NCBI RefSeq assembly: GCF_029892105.1
Contig: NZ_JARZAJ010000008.1
Location: 1 to 64,000 of the forward strand
Direction of reading: 5' to 3'
DNA: 64,000 nucleotides
Source of the DNA: Kitasatospora sp. GP82
Lineage (GTDB): Bacteria; Actinomycetota; Actinomycetes; Streptomycetales; Streptomycetaceae
Shown here: positions 6,927-14,414 of the stretch, piece after piece
How positions within the stretch are numbered: the stretch's first letter is position 1
Layout: each line of letters begins with the position of its first letter
Program-made: the position numbers and the translations under genes
Notes under the pieces: generated by a model
What the model saw: only the letters and a program-made list of their open reading frames with translations
Databases searched by the model: none
What the model was told of the DNA's origin: nothing

Positions 6927-8986
6927 TGCCTATGCCTGCTGATCTCCCGAAACGCATCCTGATCGGACGCGCCCTGCGAAGCGACAAGCTGGGGGAGACC
7001 CTCCTCCCCAAGCGGATCGCGCTGCCGGTCTTCGCCTCGGACGCGCTCTCCTCCGTCGCCTACGCCCCTGAGGAGATCCTCCTCACCCTCTCGCTGGCCG
7101 GGGCGTCTGCGATCCACTTCTCGTGGCAGATCGGCGTCGTGGTCGCCATCGTGATGCTCGCGGTGGTCGCCTCGTACCGGCAGAACGTGCACGCCTACCC
7201 CAGCGGCGGTGGCGACTACGAGGTCGCCACGGTCAACCACGGGCCGAAGTCGGGTCTGGTGGTGGCCAGCGCGCTGCTGGTGGACTACATCCTCACGGTG
7301 GCGGTCTCCACCACCTCGGGCGTGGCCAACGTGGTCTCGGCGGTACCCGCGCTGCGCGGGCACGAGATGGCGCTCTCGGTCATCCTGGTGATCGTCCTGA
7401 TGGGCATGAACCTGCGCGGTGTCCGAGAGTCGGGCACCGCCTTCGCCATACCCACGTACGCCTTCATGATCGGCGTGCTGGGCATGGTGATCTACGGGAT
7501 GGTGCGCCACTTCGCCTTCGGGGCGCAGATGCCTGCCGAGAGTGCGGGCTTCCATCTGGAGCCGACTCCGGGCAACGCCTCACTGGCCGGCTTCGCGATG
7601 GTCTTCCTGCTGCTCAAGGCGTTCTCCTCCGGCTGTGCCGCGCTGACCGGTGTCGAGGCCATCTCCAACGGTGTGCCGGCCTTCCGCAAGCCCAAGAGCA
7701 AGAACGCCGCGACCACGCTGCTGATGATGGCCACCGTCGCCGTGACGATGTTCATGGGCATCATCTACCTCGCCCACCTGACCGGCACCCAGATGGCGGA
7801 GGACCCGGCGACCCAGCTGGCCGGTGTCCCCGCGGACTACCACCAGAAGACGGCACTGGCCCAGATCAGCGAGGCCGTGTTCTCCAACTTCACCCCGGGC
7901 TTCTACTTCATCGCGGGTGTCACCGGACTCATCCTCGTGCTGGCCGCCAACACGGCCTTCAACGGGTTCCCGGTACTCGGCTCGATCCTCGCCCAGGACC
8001 GCTACCTGCCCCGTCAGCTGCACACCCGCGGTGACCGGCTGGCCTTCTCCAACGGCATCATCCTGCTGGCCACCGCCGCGATCATCTTCATAGTCGCCTT
8101 CGGCGCGGACCCCAACCGGCTGATCCAGCTCTACATCGTCGGCGTCTTCGTCTCCTTCAACATGAGCCAGTCCGGGATGATCCGGCACTGGACCCGTCTG
8201 CTGCGAACCGAGACCGACCCGGCCAGGCGACGCCACATGCAGCGCAGCCGGGCGATCAACACCTTCGGTCTGGTGATGACCGCGGCGGTGCTGATCGTGG
8301 TCCTGGTCACCAAGATCGGCCACGCCTGGATCGCGATCGCCACCATGGTGGTGCTGTTCGTGATGATGAAGGCGATCCGCCGCCACTACGACCGGGTCTC
8401 CCAGGAGCTGAAGGCCGCGGAGGAGGCGGACGACGTCGTGCTGCCCACCCGGGTGCACGGCATCGTGCTGGTCTCCAAGCTGCACAAGCCCGCCCTGCGC
8501 GCCCTCGCCTACGCCCGCCTGGCCCGCGCGCACTCCCTGGAGGCCGTCACCGTCAACGTGGACCCGGCCGACACCGAGGCACTGCGCAAGGAGTGGGACG
8601 AGCGCGGCATCGAGGTGCCGCTCAAGGTCCTGGACTCGCCGTACCGCGAGATCACCGGGCCGGTCCTGGACTACGTCAAGAACCTGCGGCGCAGCAGCCC
8701 GCGCGATGTCGTCTCGGTGTACATCCCGGAGTACGTGGTCGGCCACTGGTACGAGCACCTGCTGCACAACCAGAGCGCGCTGCGGCTCAAGGGCCGCCTG
8801 CTCTTCAAGCCGGGCGTGATGGTGACCTCCGTGCCCTGGCAGCTGGAATCCTCCGAGCGGCGCAGGCCGCAGCGCGCGTGGTCCGCGCCGGGCGCCGTCC
8901 GTCGCGGCGAGCCCCGGCACGAGCGCGTAGAGTCGGGTAGCTCAAGCACCGCCCTCACCGACGCCAGCAAGGACTCGCCTTCGTGA
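6926..8986 (+). CDS. KimA/YdaO-family APC potassium importer
   Basis: About 686 residues. An APC-fold membrane domain of ~12 helices occupies ~1-470, and a soluble C-terminal domain ~480-686. The N-terminus (PKRILIGRALRSDKLGE, then LPVFASDALSSVAYAPEEIL and YPSGGGDYEVATVNHG) follows the pattern of Bacillus KimA (YdaO), a proton-coupled high-affinity K+ importer controlled by c-di-AMP. Starts at GTG 6926 or ATG 6932 are possible; the long upstream in-frame extension lacks conservation and contains the likely promoter. The stop overlaps the next gene (GTGA). Placement beside trkA and kdpDE supports K+ transport over amino-acid transport; many databases would say only APC family permease. Confidence 0.82.
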   Translation: MPMPADLPKRILIGRALRSDKLGETLLPKRIALPVFASDALSSVAYAPEEILLTLSLAGASAIHFSWQIGVVVAIVMLAVVASYRQNVHAYPSGGGDYEVATVNHGPKSGLVVASALLVDYILTVAVSTTSGVANVVSAVPALRGHEMALSVILVIVLMGMNLRGVRESGTAFAIPTYAFMIGVLGMVIYGMVRHFAFGAQMPAESAGFHLEPTPGNASLAGFAMVFLLLKAFSSGCAALTGVEAISNGVPAFRKPKSKNAATTLLMMATVAVTMFMGIIYLAHLTGTQMAEDPATQLAGVPADYHQKTALAQISEAVFSNFTPGFYFIAGVTGLILVLAANTAFNGFPVLGSILAQDRYLPRQLHTRGDRLAFSNGIILLATAAIIFIVAFGADPNRLIQLYIVGVFVSFNMSQSGMIRHWTRLLRTETDPARRRHMQRSRAINTFGLVMTAAVLIVVLVTKIGHAWIAIATMVVLFVMMKAIRRHYDRVSQELKAAEEADDVVLPTRVHGIVLVSKLHKPALRALAYARLARAHSLEAVTVNVDPADTEALRKEWDERGIEVPLKVLDSPYREITGPVLDYVKNLRRSSPRDVVSVYIPEYVVGHWYEHLLHNQSALRLKGRLLFKPGVMVTSVPWQLESSERRRPQRAWSAPGAVRRGEPRHERVESGSSSTALTDASKDSPS

Positions 8987-10617
8987 CCCGCAACAACCCG
9001 TCCCGCTCCTCGGGGAAGTCCGGCAAGGCCGGGAAGTCCTCCAAGCCGGGGCAGGTCGCCCGTCCGCGCTGGGGGGCCAAGCCGGTTCGCCCGGCCGCCA
9101 CCGACCGCGAGGGCTTCACGGCCCAGACCGCCCCGATCGTCCCAGCCGAACCGGCCCCCGAGGCCGCTCCGGCCAAGCCCGCGCAGGCCAGGCCGGCCGC
9201 CGCGAAGAAGAGTGCACAGGGCGAGCGCCCGCGCAAGCAGGCCGTTCGGCCGCCCAAGGCGCTGCGCACCGCCAAGCCGGTCAGGACGGAGCGCACGCCC
9301 AAGGCCCCGACCGGTGACCCGCTGGTCGGTGAGCGCTACGAGGTCGAGGTCGGCCCGGTCGCGCACGGTGGCGGCCACTGCGTGGCCCGGCACGAGGGCC
9401 GGGTGCTCTTCGTCCGGCACACGCTCCCGGGTGAGCGGGTGATCGCCCAGGTCACCGAGGGCACCACCACCTCCCGCTTCCTGCGCGCGGACGCGGTGGA
9501 GATCCTGGAGGCCGCCAAGGAGCGCATCCCCGCGCCGTGTCCGTTCTCGGGCCCCGGCAAGTGCGGCGGCTGCGACTGGCAGCACGTCACCCCCGGCGGC
9601 CAGCGCAAGCTCAAGGGGCAGGTGCTCACCGAGCAGCTGGCCAAGCTCGCCGGGCTGACCCCTGCCGAGGCGGGCTGGGACGGCAGCGTCGAGCCGGTCG
9701 GCGGCAAGCTCCCGGCCGGCGAGGTGCCCGCCTGGCGCACCCGGATCCAGTACGCGGTGGACCCGGCGACCGGCAAGGCCGGGCTGCGCCGCCACCGGTC
9801 GCACGACATCCAGCCGATCGACCGCTGCCTGATCGCCTCCTCCGGGGTGAGCGAGCTGGGCATCGAGGCGCGTGACTGGCCGGGTGTCGACTCGATCGAC
9901 GCGATCGCCTCCAGCGGCTCCTCGGACCGCCAGGTCGTCCTGAGGCCGACGCCGGGCTCCCAGCTGCCGCTCGTCGAGCTGGACCAGCCGGTCTCCATCT
10001 CCCGGGTCGACGAGCAGGGGCTCTTCCACCGGGTGCACGGCCGTACCTTCGTCCGCGAGCGGGCCGCCGGCCGCACCTGGCGGGTGAGCAACGGCGGCTT
10101 CTGGCAGATCCACCCCGAGGCGCCCGAGACCCTGGTGGACGCCGTTCTCGAGGGCCTCGACCCGCAGTGGGGCGAGATGGCCCTGGACCTGTACTGCGGC
10201 GTCGGCCTCTTCGCCGGGGCGCTGGCCGACCGGGTCGGGGACGACGGCGCGGTGCTCGGCATCGAGTCCAGCAAGCAGGCCGTCGACGACGCCCGGCACA
10301 ACCTGGCCGCCGTGGACAACGTCCGGATCGAGTGCGACAAGGTGGAGTCGCTGCTCCCGCGCACCGGGATCACCTCGACCGACCTGATCGTCCTCGACCC
10401 GCCGCGCGCGGGGGCGGGTCGCGAGACGGTGGCGCACCTGGTCGGCCTGGAGGCCCGCCGGATCGCCTACGTCGCCTGCGACCCGGCTGCACTCGCCCGT
10501 GACCTGGCCTTCTTCCGCGAGGGCGGCTACCGCCCGGTCTCGCTGCGGGCCTTCGACCTCTTCCCGATGACCCACCACTTCGAGTGCGTGGCCATCCTGG
10601 AGCCGGTCGCGGAGTAA
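8983..10617 (+). CDS. TrmA/RlmD-family class I SAM-dependent RNA (uracil-C5) methyltransferase
   Basis: 544 residues. Residues 1-110 form a Lys/Ala/Pro-rich disordered tail, probably RNA-binding. A TRAM-like domain follows (GERYEVEVGPVAHGGG). Cys186, Cys194 and Cys197 are three likely ligands of a 4Fe-4S cluster. The methyltransferase domain has LDLYCGVGLFAG, VLDPPRAG and the nucleophile in ACDPAA (Cys ~499). Those features match uracil-C5 methyltransferases; which rRNA or tRNA position is modified cannot be told from sequence. GTG 8983 overlaps the importer stop, so the genes are co-transcribed even though the functions differ. Confidence 0.9.
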   Translation: MTRNNPSRSSGKSGKAGKSSKPGQVARPRWGAKPVRPAATDREGFTAQTAPIVPAEPAPEAAPAKPAQARPAAAKKSAQGERPRKQAVRPPKALRTAKPVRTERTPKAPTGDPLVGERYEVEVGPVAHGGGHCVARHEGRVLFVRHTLPGERVIAQVTEGTTTSRFLRADAVEILEAAKERIPAPCPFSGPGKCGGCDWQHVTPGGQRKLKGQVLTEQLAKLAGLTPAEAGWDGSVEPVGGKLPAGEVPAWRTRIQYAVDPATGKAGLRRHRSHDIQPIDRCLIASSGVSELGIEARDWPGVDSIDAIASSGSSDRQVVLRPTPGSQLPLVELDQPVSISRVDEQGLFHRVHGRTFVRERAAGRTWRVSNGGFWQIHPEAPETLVDAVLEGLDPQWGEMALDLYCGVGLFAGALADRVGDDGAVLGIESSKQAVDDARHNLAAVDNVRIECDKVESLLPRTGITSTDLIVLDPPRAGAGRETVAHLVGLEARRIAYVACDPAALARDLAFFREGGYRPVSLRAFDLFPMTHHFECVAILEPVAE

Positions 10618-10621
10618 TCGG

Positions 10622-10642
10622 GGCCGCCGCTCGGCGGCGGCC
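10622..10642 (+). terminator. terminator after RNA methyltransferase gene
   Basis: Eight-base arms GGCCGCCG/CGGCGGCC with a 5-base loop start 5 bases after the stop and are followed by TTCT. Confidence 0.6.
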
Positions 10643-10655
10643 TTCTCGGCAATCA

Positions 10656-10735
10656 GCAGGGGCGCGGGGAACCGCGCGAGAACCACCTCCACGGAGGTGG
10701 GTCGCGCAGTTCCCCGCGCCCCTGCGTCGTCTCCC
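10656..10735. repeat. long intergenic inverted repeat (GGGGCGCGGGGAA family)
   Basis: An 80-base imperfect palindrome: outer arms GCAGGGGCGCGGGGAAC and GTTCCCCGCGCCCCTGC, and an inner stem CCACCTCC/GGAGGTGG. The GGGGCGCGGGGAA(C/T) core recalls intergenic repeats scattered through Streptomyces genomes. It lies between convergent genes and may also act as a terminator. The loop of the 37823-37884 hairpin shares GCGCCC elements. Confidence 0.7.
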
Positions 10736-10844
10736 GTGTTCGCCGGCTGCGGCGGCGTCGTGGCCGGTCGGCGGGTCGGCTTCAGCCGGGGCGGCCCCGT
10801 CCCGCGCGTATCCCGGGGGACGGCGGCCCGTTCGGGCTGCTGCT

Positions 10845-12326
10845 CTAGCGATCCGCGGTCGTCTTGAGCGGCCACTCGCGGTGCAGGCCCGGCAGCGGCA
10901 GCCGCTTGTCCAGAACCGGGGTTCCGAAGATCTTGAGGTGGGCGAGCAGTGCGCCGGTGAGGTCGATGCCGCCGTACAGCGCCCAGGTGCCGTGGACCTT
11001 CGGGGCGCCCGCCGAGGTGTCGAGCACGACCGAGCCGTCGACCTGGGCGCGGAGGTAGGGCTCCAGCGTCACGTCCACGCCCACCGCGTCGTACAGTCCG
11101 ACGCTCACATCGGCGCCGAACCCCGCGCGGACCGAAGCCTTGCCGGACAGGTGCGCCCGGAGCGGAGAGACCTTGGTGTCGGCCGTGTCGGTGACCGGGC
11201 TCCAGCCGTGGCCGCCGGCGTAGTCGGCGTGCACGGTCCAGGCGCCGGTGTACTCCTGCTCGGTGTCCATCGACACCTTGCCGTCGGCGCTGATGTCGAG
11301 GAAGCAGGTCAGGCCGAGGTTGACGACGACCGGCAGACCGGCGACGGTGAGCACGGGGTTGGCGTGCAGTTCGGCGACGGGGATGCGCACCGGGCCGTCC
11401 GTGGTGCGTGCGAGCTCGCCGCTGATCCGCCACTGGGCGTGGGCACCCAGGTCGAAACCGATGGCCGCGGTGCGCGGGCTGCCCTGGGCCGCGCCGTGGT
11501 AGGCGAAGTGCACGGTGGGGTGCAGCTGGAGCGAGCCCGAGGCGTCCGCCGTGGCGCCGCCCGGCAGTGGGATCGGGGTTTGCAGGTCCAGCTGGAGGGT
11601 GCCCGACGCCTCGGCCCTGGTGGTGCCGCTGTCCTGGCCGAAGGACAGCTTCAGGTCCTTGACCAGCGGTTTGACGGTGATCGCGTGCGGATCGACGGCG
11701 ACCTTTCCGTCCGCGTCGGCACCGCCGAGCAGCTCGGCCAGGCTGGCCGGGCGGGTGGTGGCCCTGACCGTGCCGTCGGCGGCCTGGTGCGCCGAGGTGA
11801 CGGCGATGAGCGCGCCCTGGGGGGCCGCAGGGGTCGGCGGGCTGGCGATGAGCTGGCCGGGCTGGACCAGGTCGGCGGTGGCGGCCGGTGCCGGGCTGGA
11901 CGGTGTCGGGCTGGACGGTGTCGGGCTCGGCGGCGTCGAGGTGGGTGCTGCGGGGCTGGAGGCTGTCGGGCTGGGCGACTTGCTCGCCGGTGCCGTTCCG
12001 GTGGCGGTGAGGACGGCCGTCCCGGTGGCGGGATCATAGGCGGTGAGGCGGAGGCTGTGCGCCGCCGACGAGGGCGCGGGCTTGGCGGCCCCCGGGGTGC
12101 CGACGGCTATCTGCTGGTCGCCCGGTTGGGCTGCGGCCACCACCAGGGCATCCGTGCTGGTGCGGAGCGCGGCGGTGGCCGGGGCGGAGACCGGGGCGGA
12201 GGCCGAAACCCCGGCCGGGCCCGTCGCCCCCGGAGCGGTGGCCGGAGCCGCGCAGGCGGCGCTTCCGAGCAGGACCATGGCCGCGAGGGCAGGCAGGACG
12301 ACGGTACGTGCGGAACTGTTCAACAA
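10845..12326 (-). CDS. secreted or lipid-anchored hypothetical protein, beta-rich
   Basis: 493 residues, function not recognised. The N-terminus has a signal-like hydrophobic core (VVLPALAAMVLLGSAAC) with Cys25, which could be a weak lipobox (SAAC). Next come a Pro/Ser/Thr linker (PTSTPPSPTPSSPTPSSP at ~125-150) and ~300 residues rich in alternating beta-type strands (LTVAGLPVVVNLGLTCFLDI, VSVGLYDAVGVDVTLEPYL). The layout suggests an exported cell-wall or surface protein on a flexible stalk. It stands alone, convergent with the methyltransferase gene. GC-rich codon use fits its neighbours. Confidence 0.8.
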   Translation of the reverse strand: MLNSSARTVVLPALAAMVLLGSAACAAPATAPGATGPAGVSASAPVSAPATAALRTSTDALVVAAAQPGDQQIAVGTPGAAKPAPSSAAHSLRLTAYDPATGTAVLTATGTAPASKSPSPTASSPAAPTSTPPSPTPSSPTPSSPAPAATADLVQPGQLIASPPTPAAPQGALIAVTSAHQAADGTVRATTRPASLAELLGGADADGKVAVDPHAITVKPLVKDLKLSFGQDSGTTRAEASGTLQLDLQTPIPLPGGATADASGSLQLHPTVHFAYHGAAQGSPRTAAIGFDLGAHAQWRISGELARTTDGPVRIPVAELHANPVLTVAGLPVVVNLGLTCFLDISADGKVSMDTEQEYTGAWTVHADYAGGHGWSPVTDTADTKVSPLRAHLSGKASVRAGFGADVSVGLYDAVGVDVTLEPYLRAQVDGSVVLDTSAGAPKVHGTWALYGGIDLTGALLAHLKIFGTPVLDKRLPLPGLHREWPLKTTADR

Positions 12327-12680
12327 GAGCCCTCCGGCGCGGCGGACCAGGACACGACCGCGCGAGATCAGTAGAGGCAGGCGGCGTGGGACGGCCGCTG
12401 AGGCGATGTTACTGACGGGTCATCAATCTGTCGAAGACATGCAAAGTCCATCGGCCGGAAGCGCGTTGTCGGCTCGGCTGCGGCCCTGTGTGTCCGACGG
12501 GGCGTCGGCCGTCGTTCCGGTGGGGCGGGCCCTCGCGGTCGGGCGGCTGATCTTCGGTGGCCATGGGTATGAGACCTCCCGAGTGCGTCCGGCGTTGGCC
12601 GGAATCCGGTCTCGGCAGGTGATTCGGAGGGGAGGTTCCTTCGCGCCGTCCGGCGCTGGGGGGCGCGGGGAGGCTGGAAT
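12327..12680. other. intergenic region upstream of toxin-antitoxin locus
   Basis: About 350 bases between two divergent genes with no supported gene. The short open frames here lack family resemblance and good ribosome sites. It should contain the promoter of the secreted protein gene. Confidence 0.45.
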
Positions 12681-12686
12681 GCGCCC

Positions 12687-12722
12687 TTGTTGTGCTAGCA
12701 CCTGAGCGCTAGCTTGAGTCCA
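12687..12722 (+). promoter_or_regulatory. leaderless promoter with operator repeats for the RHH/Fic-like pair
   Basis: A -35-like TTGTTG (12687-12692), a 17-base spacer, and a -10-like TAGCTT (12710-12715) end 6 bases before ATG 12722, so the mRNA is probably leaderless. The palindrome GTGCTAGCAC (12692-12701) fills the spacer, and a second GCTAGC (12708-12713) overlaps the -10. The two GCTAGC hexamers are 14 bases apart, as expected for a ribbon-helix-helix dimer-of-dimers operator and autoregulation. Confidence 0.6.
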
Positions 12723-12958
12723 TGGCGAAGAAGCAGCTGAACGTTCGGGTGGATGCGGCCACCGCCGAGATCGCGCGTGAGCGCGCCGAGCAGCAGGGGA
12801 TCAGCATGAACCAGTACATCGAACGGCTCGTCAGGCAGGACATGGGCGAGAGCGGGCGCACGTTCGTCGACGCCGCCGCGCAGTTCATGAAGGAGTACGA
12901 GTCGGCCTTCCTCGCCGAATTCGGGTCCGGCGGCGACCTTCAGGATGTGCACCGTTGA
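12722..12958 (+). CDS. ribbon-helix-helix antitoxin-like DNA-binding protein
   Basis: 78 residues. The start KKQLNVRVDAATAEIARERA, then GISMNQYIERLVRQDM, is the beta-strand-helix-helix pattern of RHH repressors (CopG/Arc/HicB-antitoxin type). The tail (TFVDAAAQFMKEYESAFLAEF) is probably the toxin-binding part. Its TGA overlaps the TTG start of the next gene by four bases (TTGA), typical of antitoxin-toxin operons. The repeated GCTAGC sites over its promoter support autoregulation. Confidence 0.8.
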   Translation: MAKKQLNVRVDAATAEIARERAEQQGISMNQYIERLVRQDMGESGRTFVDAAAQFMKEYESAFLAEFGSGGDLQDVHR

Positions 12959-13386
12959 ACCTGGAGGTGGACCTCTCGTGGCTGCTCATGACGGCCGAGC
13001 AGTACACCCCCGGCGATCCGCAGGTCACCGACTACGGATCGTTGCTCGCGGCGGTAGCCCGCCACCAGGCCCAGATCTTCGACATCGCCGTCTATCCCGA
13101 GCCGCAGGACCGGGCGGCCGCGCTGATGCACCAGCTGATCCGCGTCCCGGCGCTGGAGCGGAGCAATGAGCTCTTCGCCACCGCCGTCGCCTATGCGTAC
13201 CTGGTGGCCAGCGGTTGCAGCGTCGCCACCACGGCGCGCGAGGTGCGCAGCCTCGCGCGGGCGATCCGGGAGGGCAAGCTCGGCGTCGGCGGGGTGTCCG
13301 AGCGGCTGGCCGCCTGGGTGGTGGACGAGGCCGAGGGGGAAGAGGTCCGGGGGGACGACGACGGCGACGAGGGCGACGCCGACTGA
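12955..13386 (+). CDS. Fic/Doc-like toxin component, degenerate active site
   Basis: 143 residues starting at TTG 12955. It resembles the Streptomyces Fic-family toxin-antitoxin toxin component (NLEVDLSWLLMTAEQYTPGD, then DIAVYPEPQDRAAALMHQLI and RSNELFATAVAYAYLVASG). Helix positions fit Doc/Fic, but the canonical HPFxxGN(K/G)R loop is replaced by RVPALERSNELF, so the catalytic His and the phosphate-binding Gly-Asn are not in place. The protein may be an inactive or altered relative. The C-terminus is acidic (EGEEVRGDDDGDEGDAD). It is co-translated with the RHH gene. Confidence 0.72.
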   Translation: MNLEVDLSWLLMTAEQYTPGDPQVTDYGSLLAAVARHQAQIFDIAVYPEPQDRAAALMHQLIRVPALERSNELFATAVAYAYLVASGCSVATTAREVRSLARAIREGKLGVGGVSERLAAWVVDEAEGEEVRGDDDGDEGDAD

Positions 13387-13475
13387 GCCAACCCCGCGCT
13401 CGCTCCGCGCGCGGGGTGGCGACGGCAGCCGACTAGGCTGGGGGTTTCACCCCACACGGCGAGGAACCACGGACG

Positions 13476-14294
13476 TTGCTGCAGGACATCGAGCGCTATC
13501 TGGCCTGCCCGCACTGCGCACAGCAGCTGGCTCTCGACGGGCGCACCCTGCGCTGCCCCGCAGGTCACAGCTTCGACCAGGCCAAGCAGGGATACGTCAG
13601 CCTGCTGGCAGGTGACGCGCACACCGGCACCGGGGACACCGCCGCCATGGTCGCGGCCCGCGGCGACTTCCTGACCGCCGGCCACTACCGTCCGATCGCG
13701 GAGGCCCTCGCCACGGCGGCAGGCCCCACCGACGGCCTTGTGGTGGACCTCGGAGCAGGTACGGGCTACTACCTCGCGCACGTCCTGGAGCAGGTCCAGG
13801 GCGTGGGCGCCGCCCTCGACATCTCCAAGTACGCACTGCGCCGGGCCGCCAAGGCGCACCTCAGGATCGGTGCGGTGGTCTGCGACGCCTGGCGGCCGCT
13901 TCCGCTCCAGGACGCCTGCGCCGATCTGGTACTCAACGTCTTCGCGCCCCGTAACGGGCCGGAGATCCGGCGGGTGCTGCGCCCGGGCGGCCGGCTGCTG
14001 CTCGTCTCGCCGACCTCCCGGCACCTGCGCGAACTGGTCGCAGCCCTGGGCCTGCTGTCGGTGGACGAGGAGAAGGAACGCCGGATCGACGAGAAGCTGA
14101 GCCCCTGGCTGGACAGGACCGATCGCGTCGAGGTCGAGTTCCGGCTCAGCCTGTCCCGGGCCGACGCGGCAGCCGTCGTGGCGATGGGCCCCAACGCCTG
14201 GCACACCGACCCCGATGCCCTCACCGCCGCCCTGGCCGAGTTGCCGGAGCCGGTCGAGGTCACCGGCTCGGTCCAGGTGACGACGTATCGGTGA
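13476..14294 (+). CDS. RlmA-like 23S rRNA (guanine-N1) methyltransferase
   Basis: 272 residues from TTG 13476. An N-terminal zinc ribbon (Cys11-x2-Cys14...Cys27-x3-His31, with CPAGHSFDQAKQGYVSLL) is followed by a Rossmann methyltransferase domain (VVDLGAGTGYYLAHVL, VCDAWRPLPLQ, NVFAPRNGPEIRRVLRPGG). This is the RlmA(I/II) architecture, which includes TlrB-type proteins that methylate 23S hairpin 35 and can give macrolide tolerance. The exact target (G745 or G748) cannot be read from the sequence. It stands alone with a short intergenic gap on each side. Confidence 0.85.
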   Translation: MLQDIERYLACPHCAQQLALDGRTLRCPAGHSFDQAKQGYVSLLAGDAHTGTGDTAAMVAARGDFLTAGHYRPIAEALATAAGPTDGLVVDLGAGTGYYLAHVLEQVQGVGAALDISKYALRRAAKAHLRIGAVVCDAWRPLPLQDACADLVLNVFAPRNGPEIRRVLRPGGRLLLVSPTSRHLRELVAALGLLSVDEEKERRIDEKLSPWLDRTDRVEVEFRLSLSRADAAAVVAMGPNAWHTDPDALTAALAELPEPVEVTGSVQVTTYR

Positions 14295-14414
14295 GGCCGG
14301 ACGTGCCGGTGAGGCCGTCCGGCTGGTCGCGACGGACTGACCTGACACCCCATTGGGATGAATGGTGCGCGCAGGGACGTTTCGCCTCTCCCGCTGCGGG
14401 CTAAGGTGCCCCGG

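Noticed and set aside
12423..12701. 92-codon minus-strand frame as a gene
   Set aside because: No family resemblance, no ribosome site, and it runs into the toxin-antitoxin promoter.
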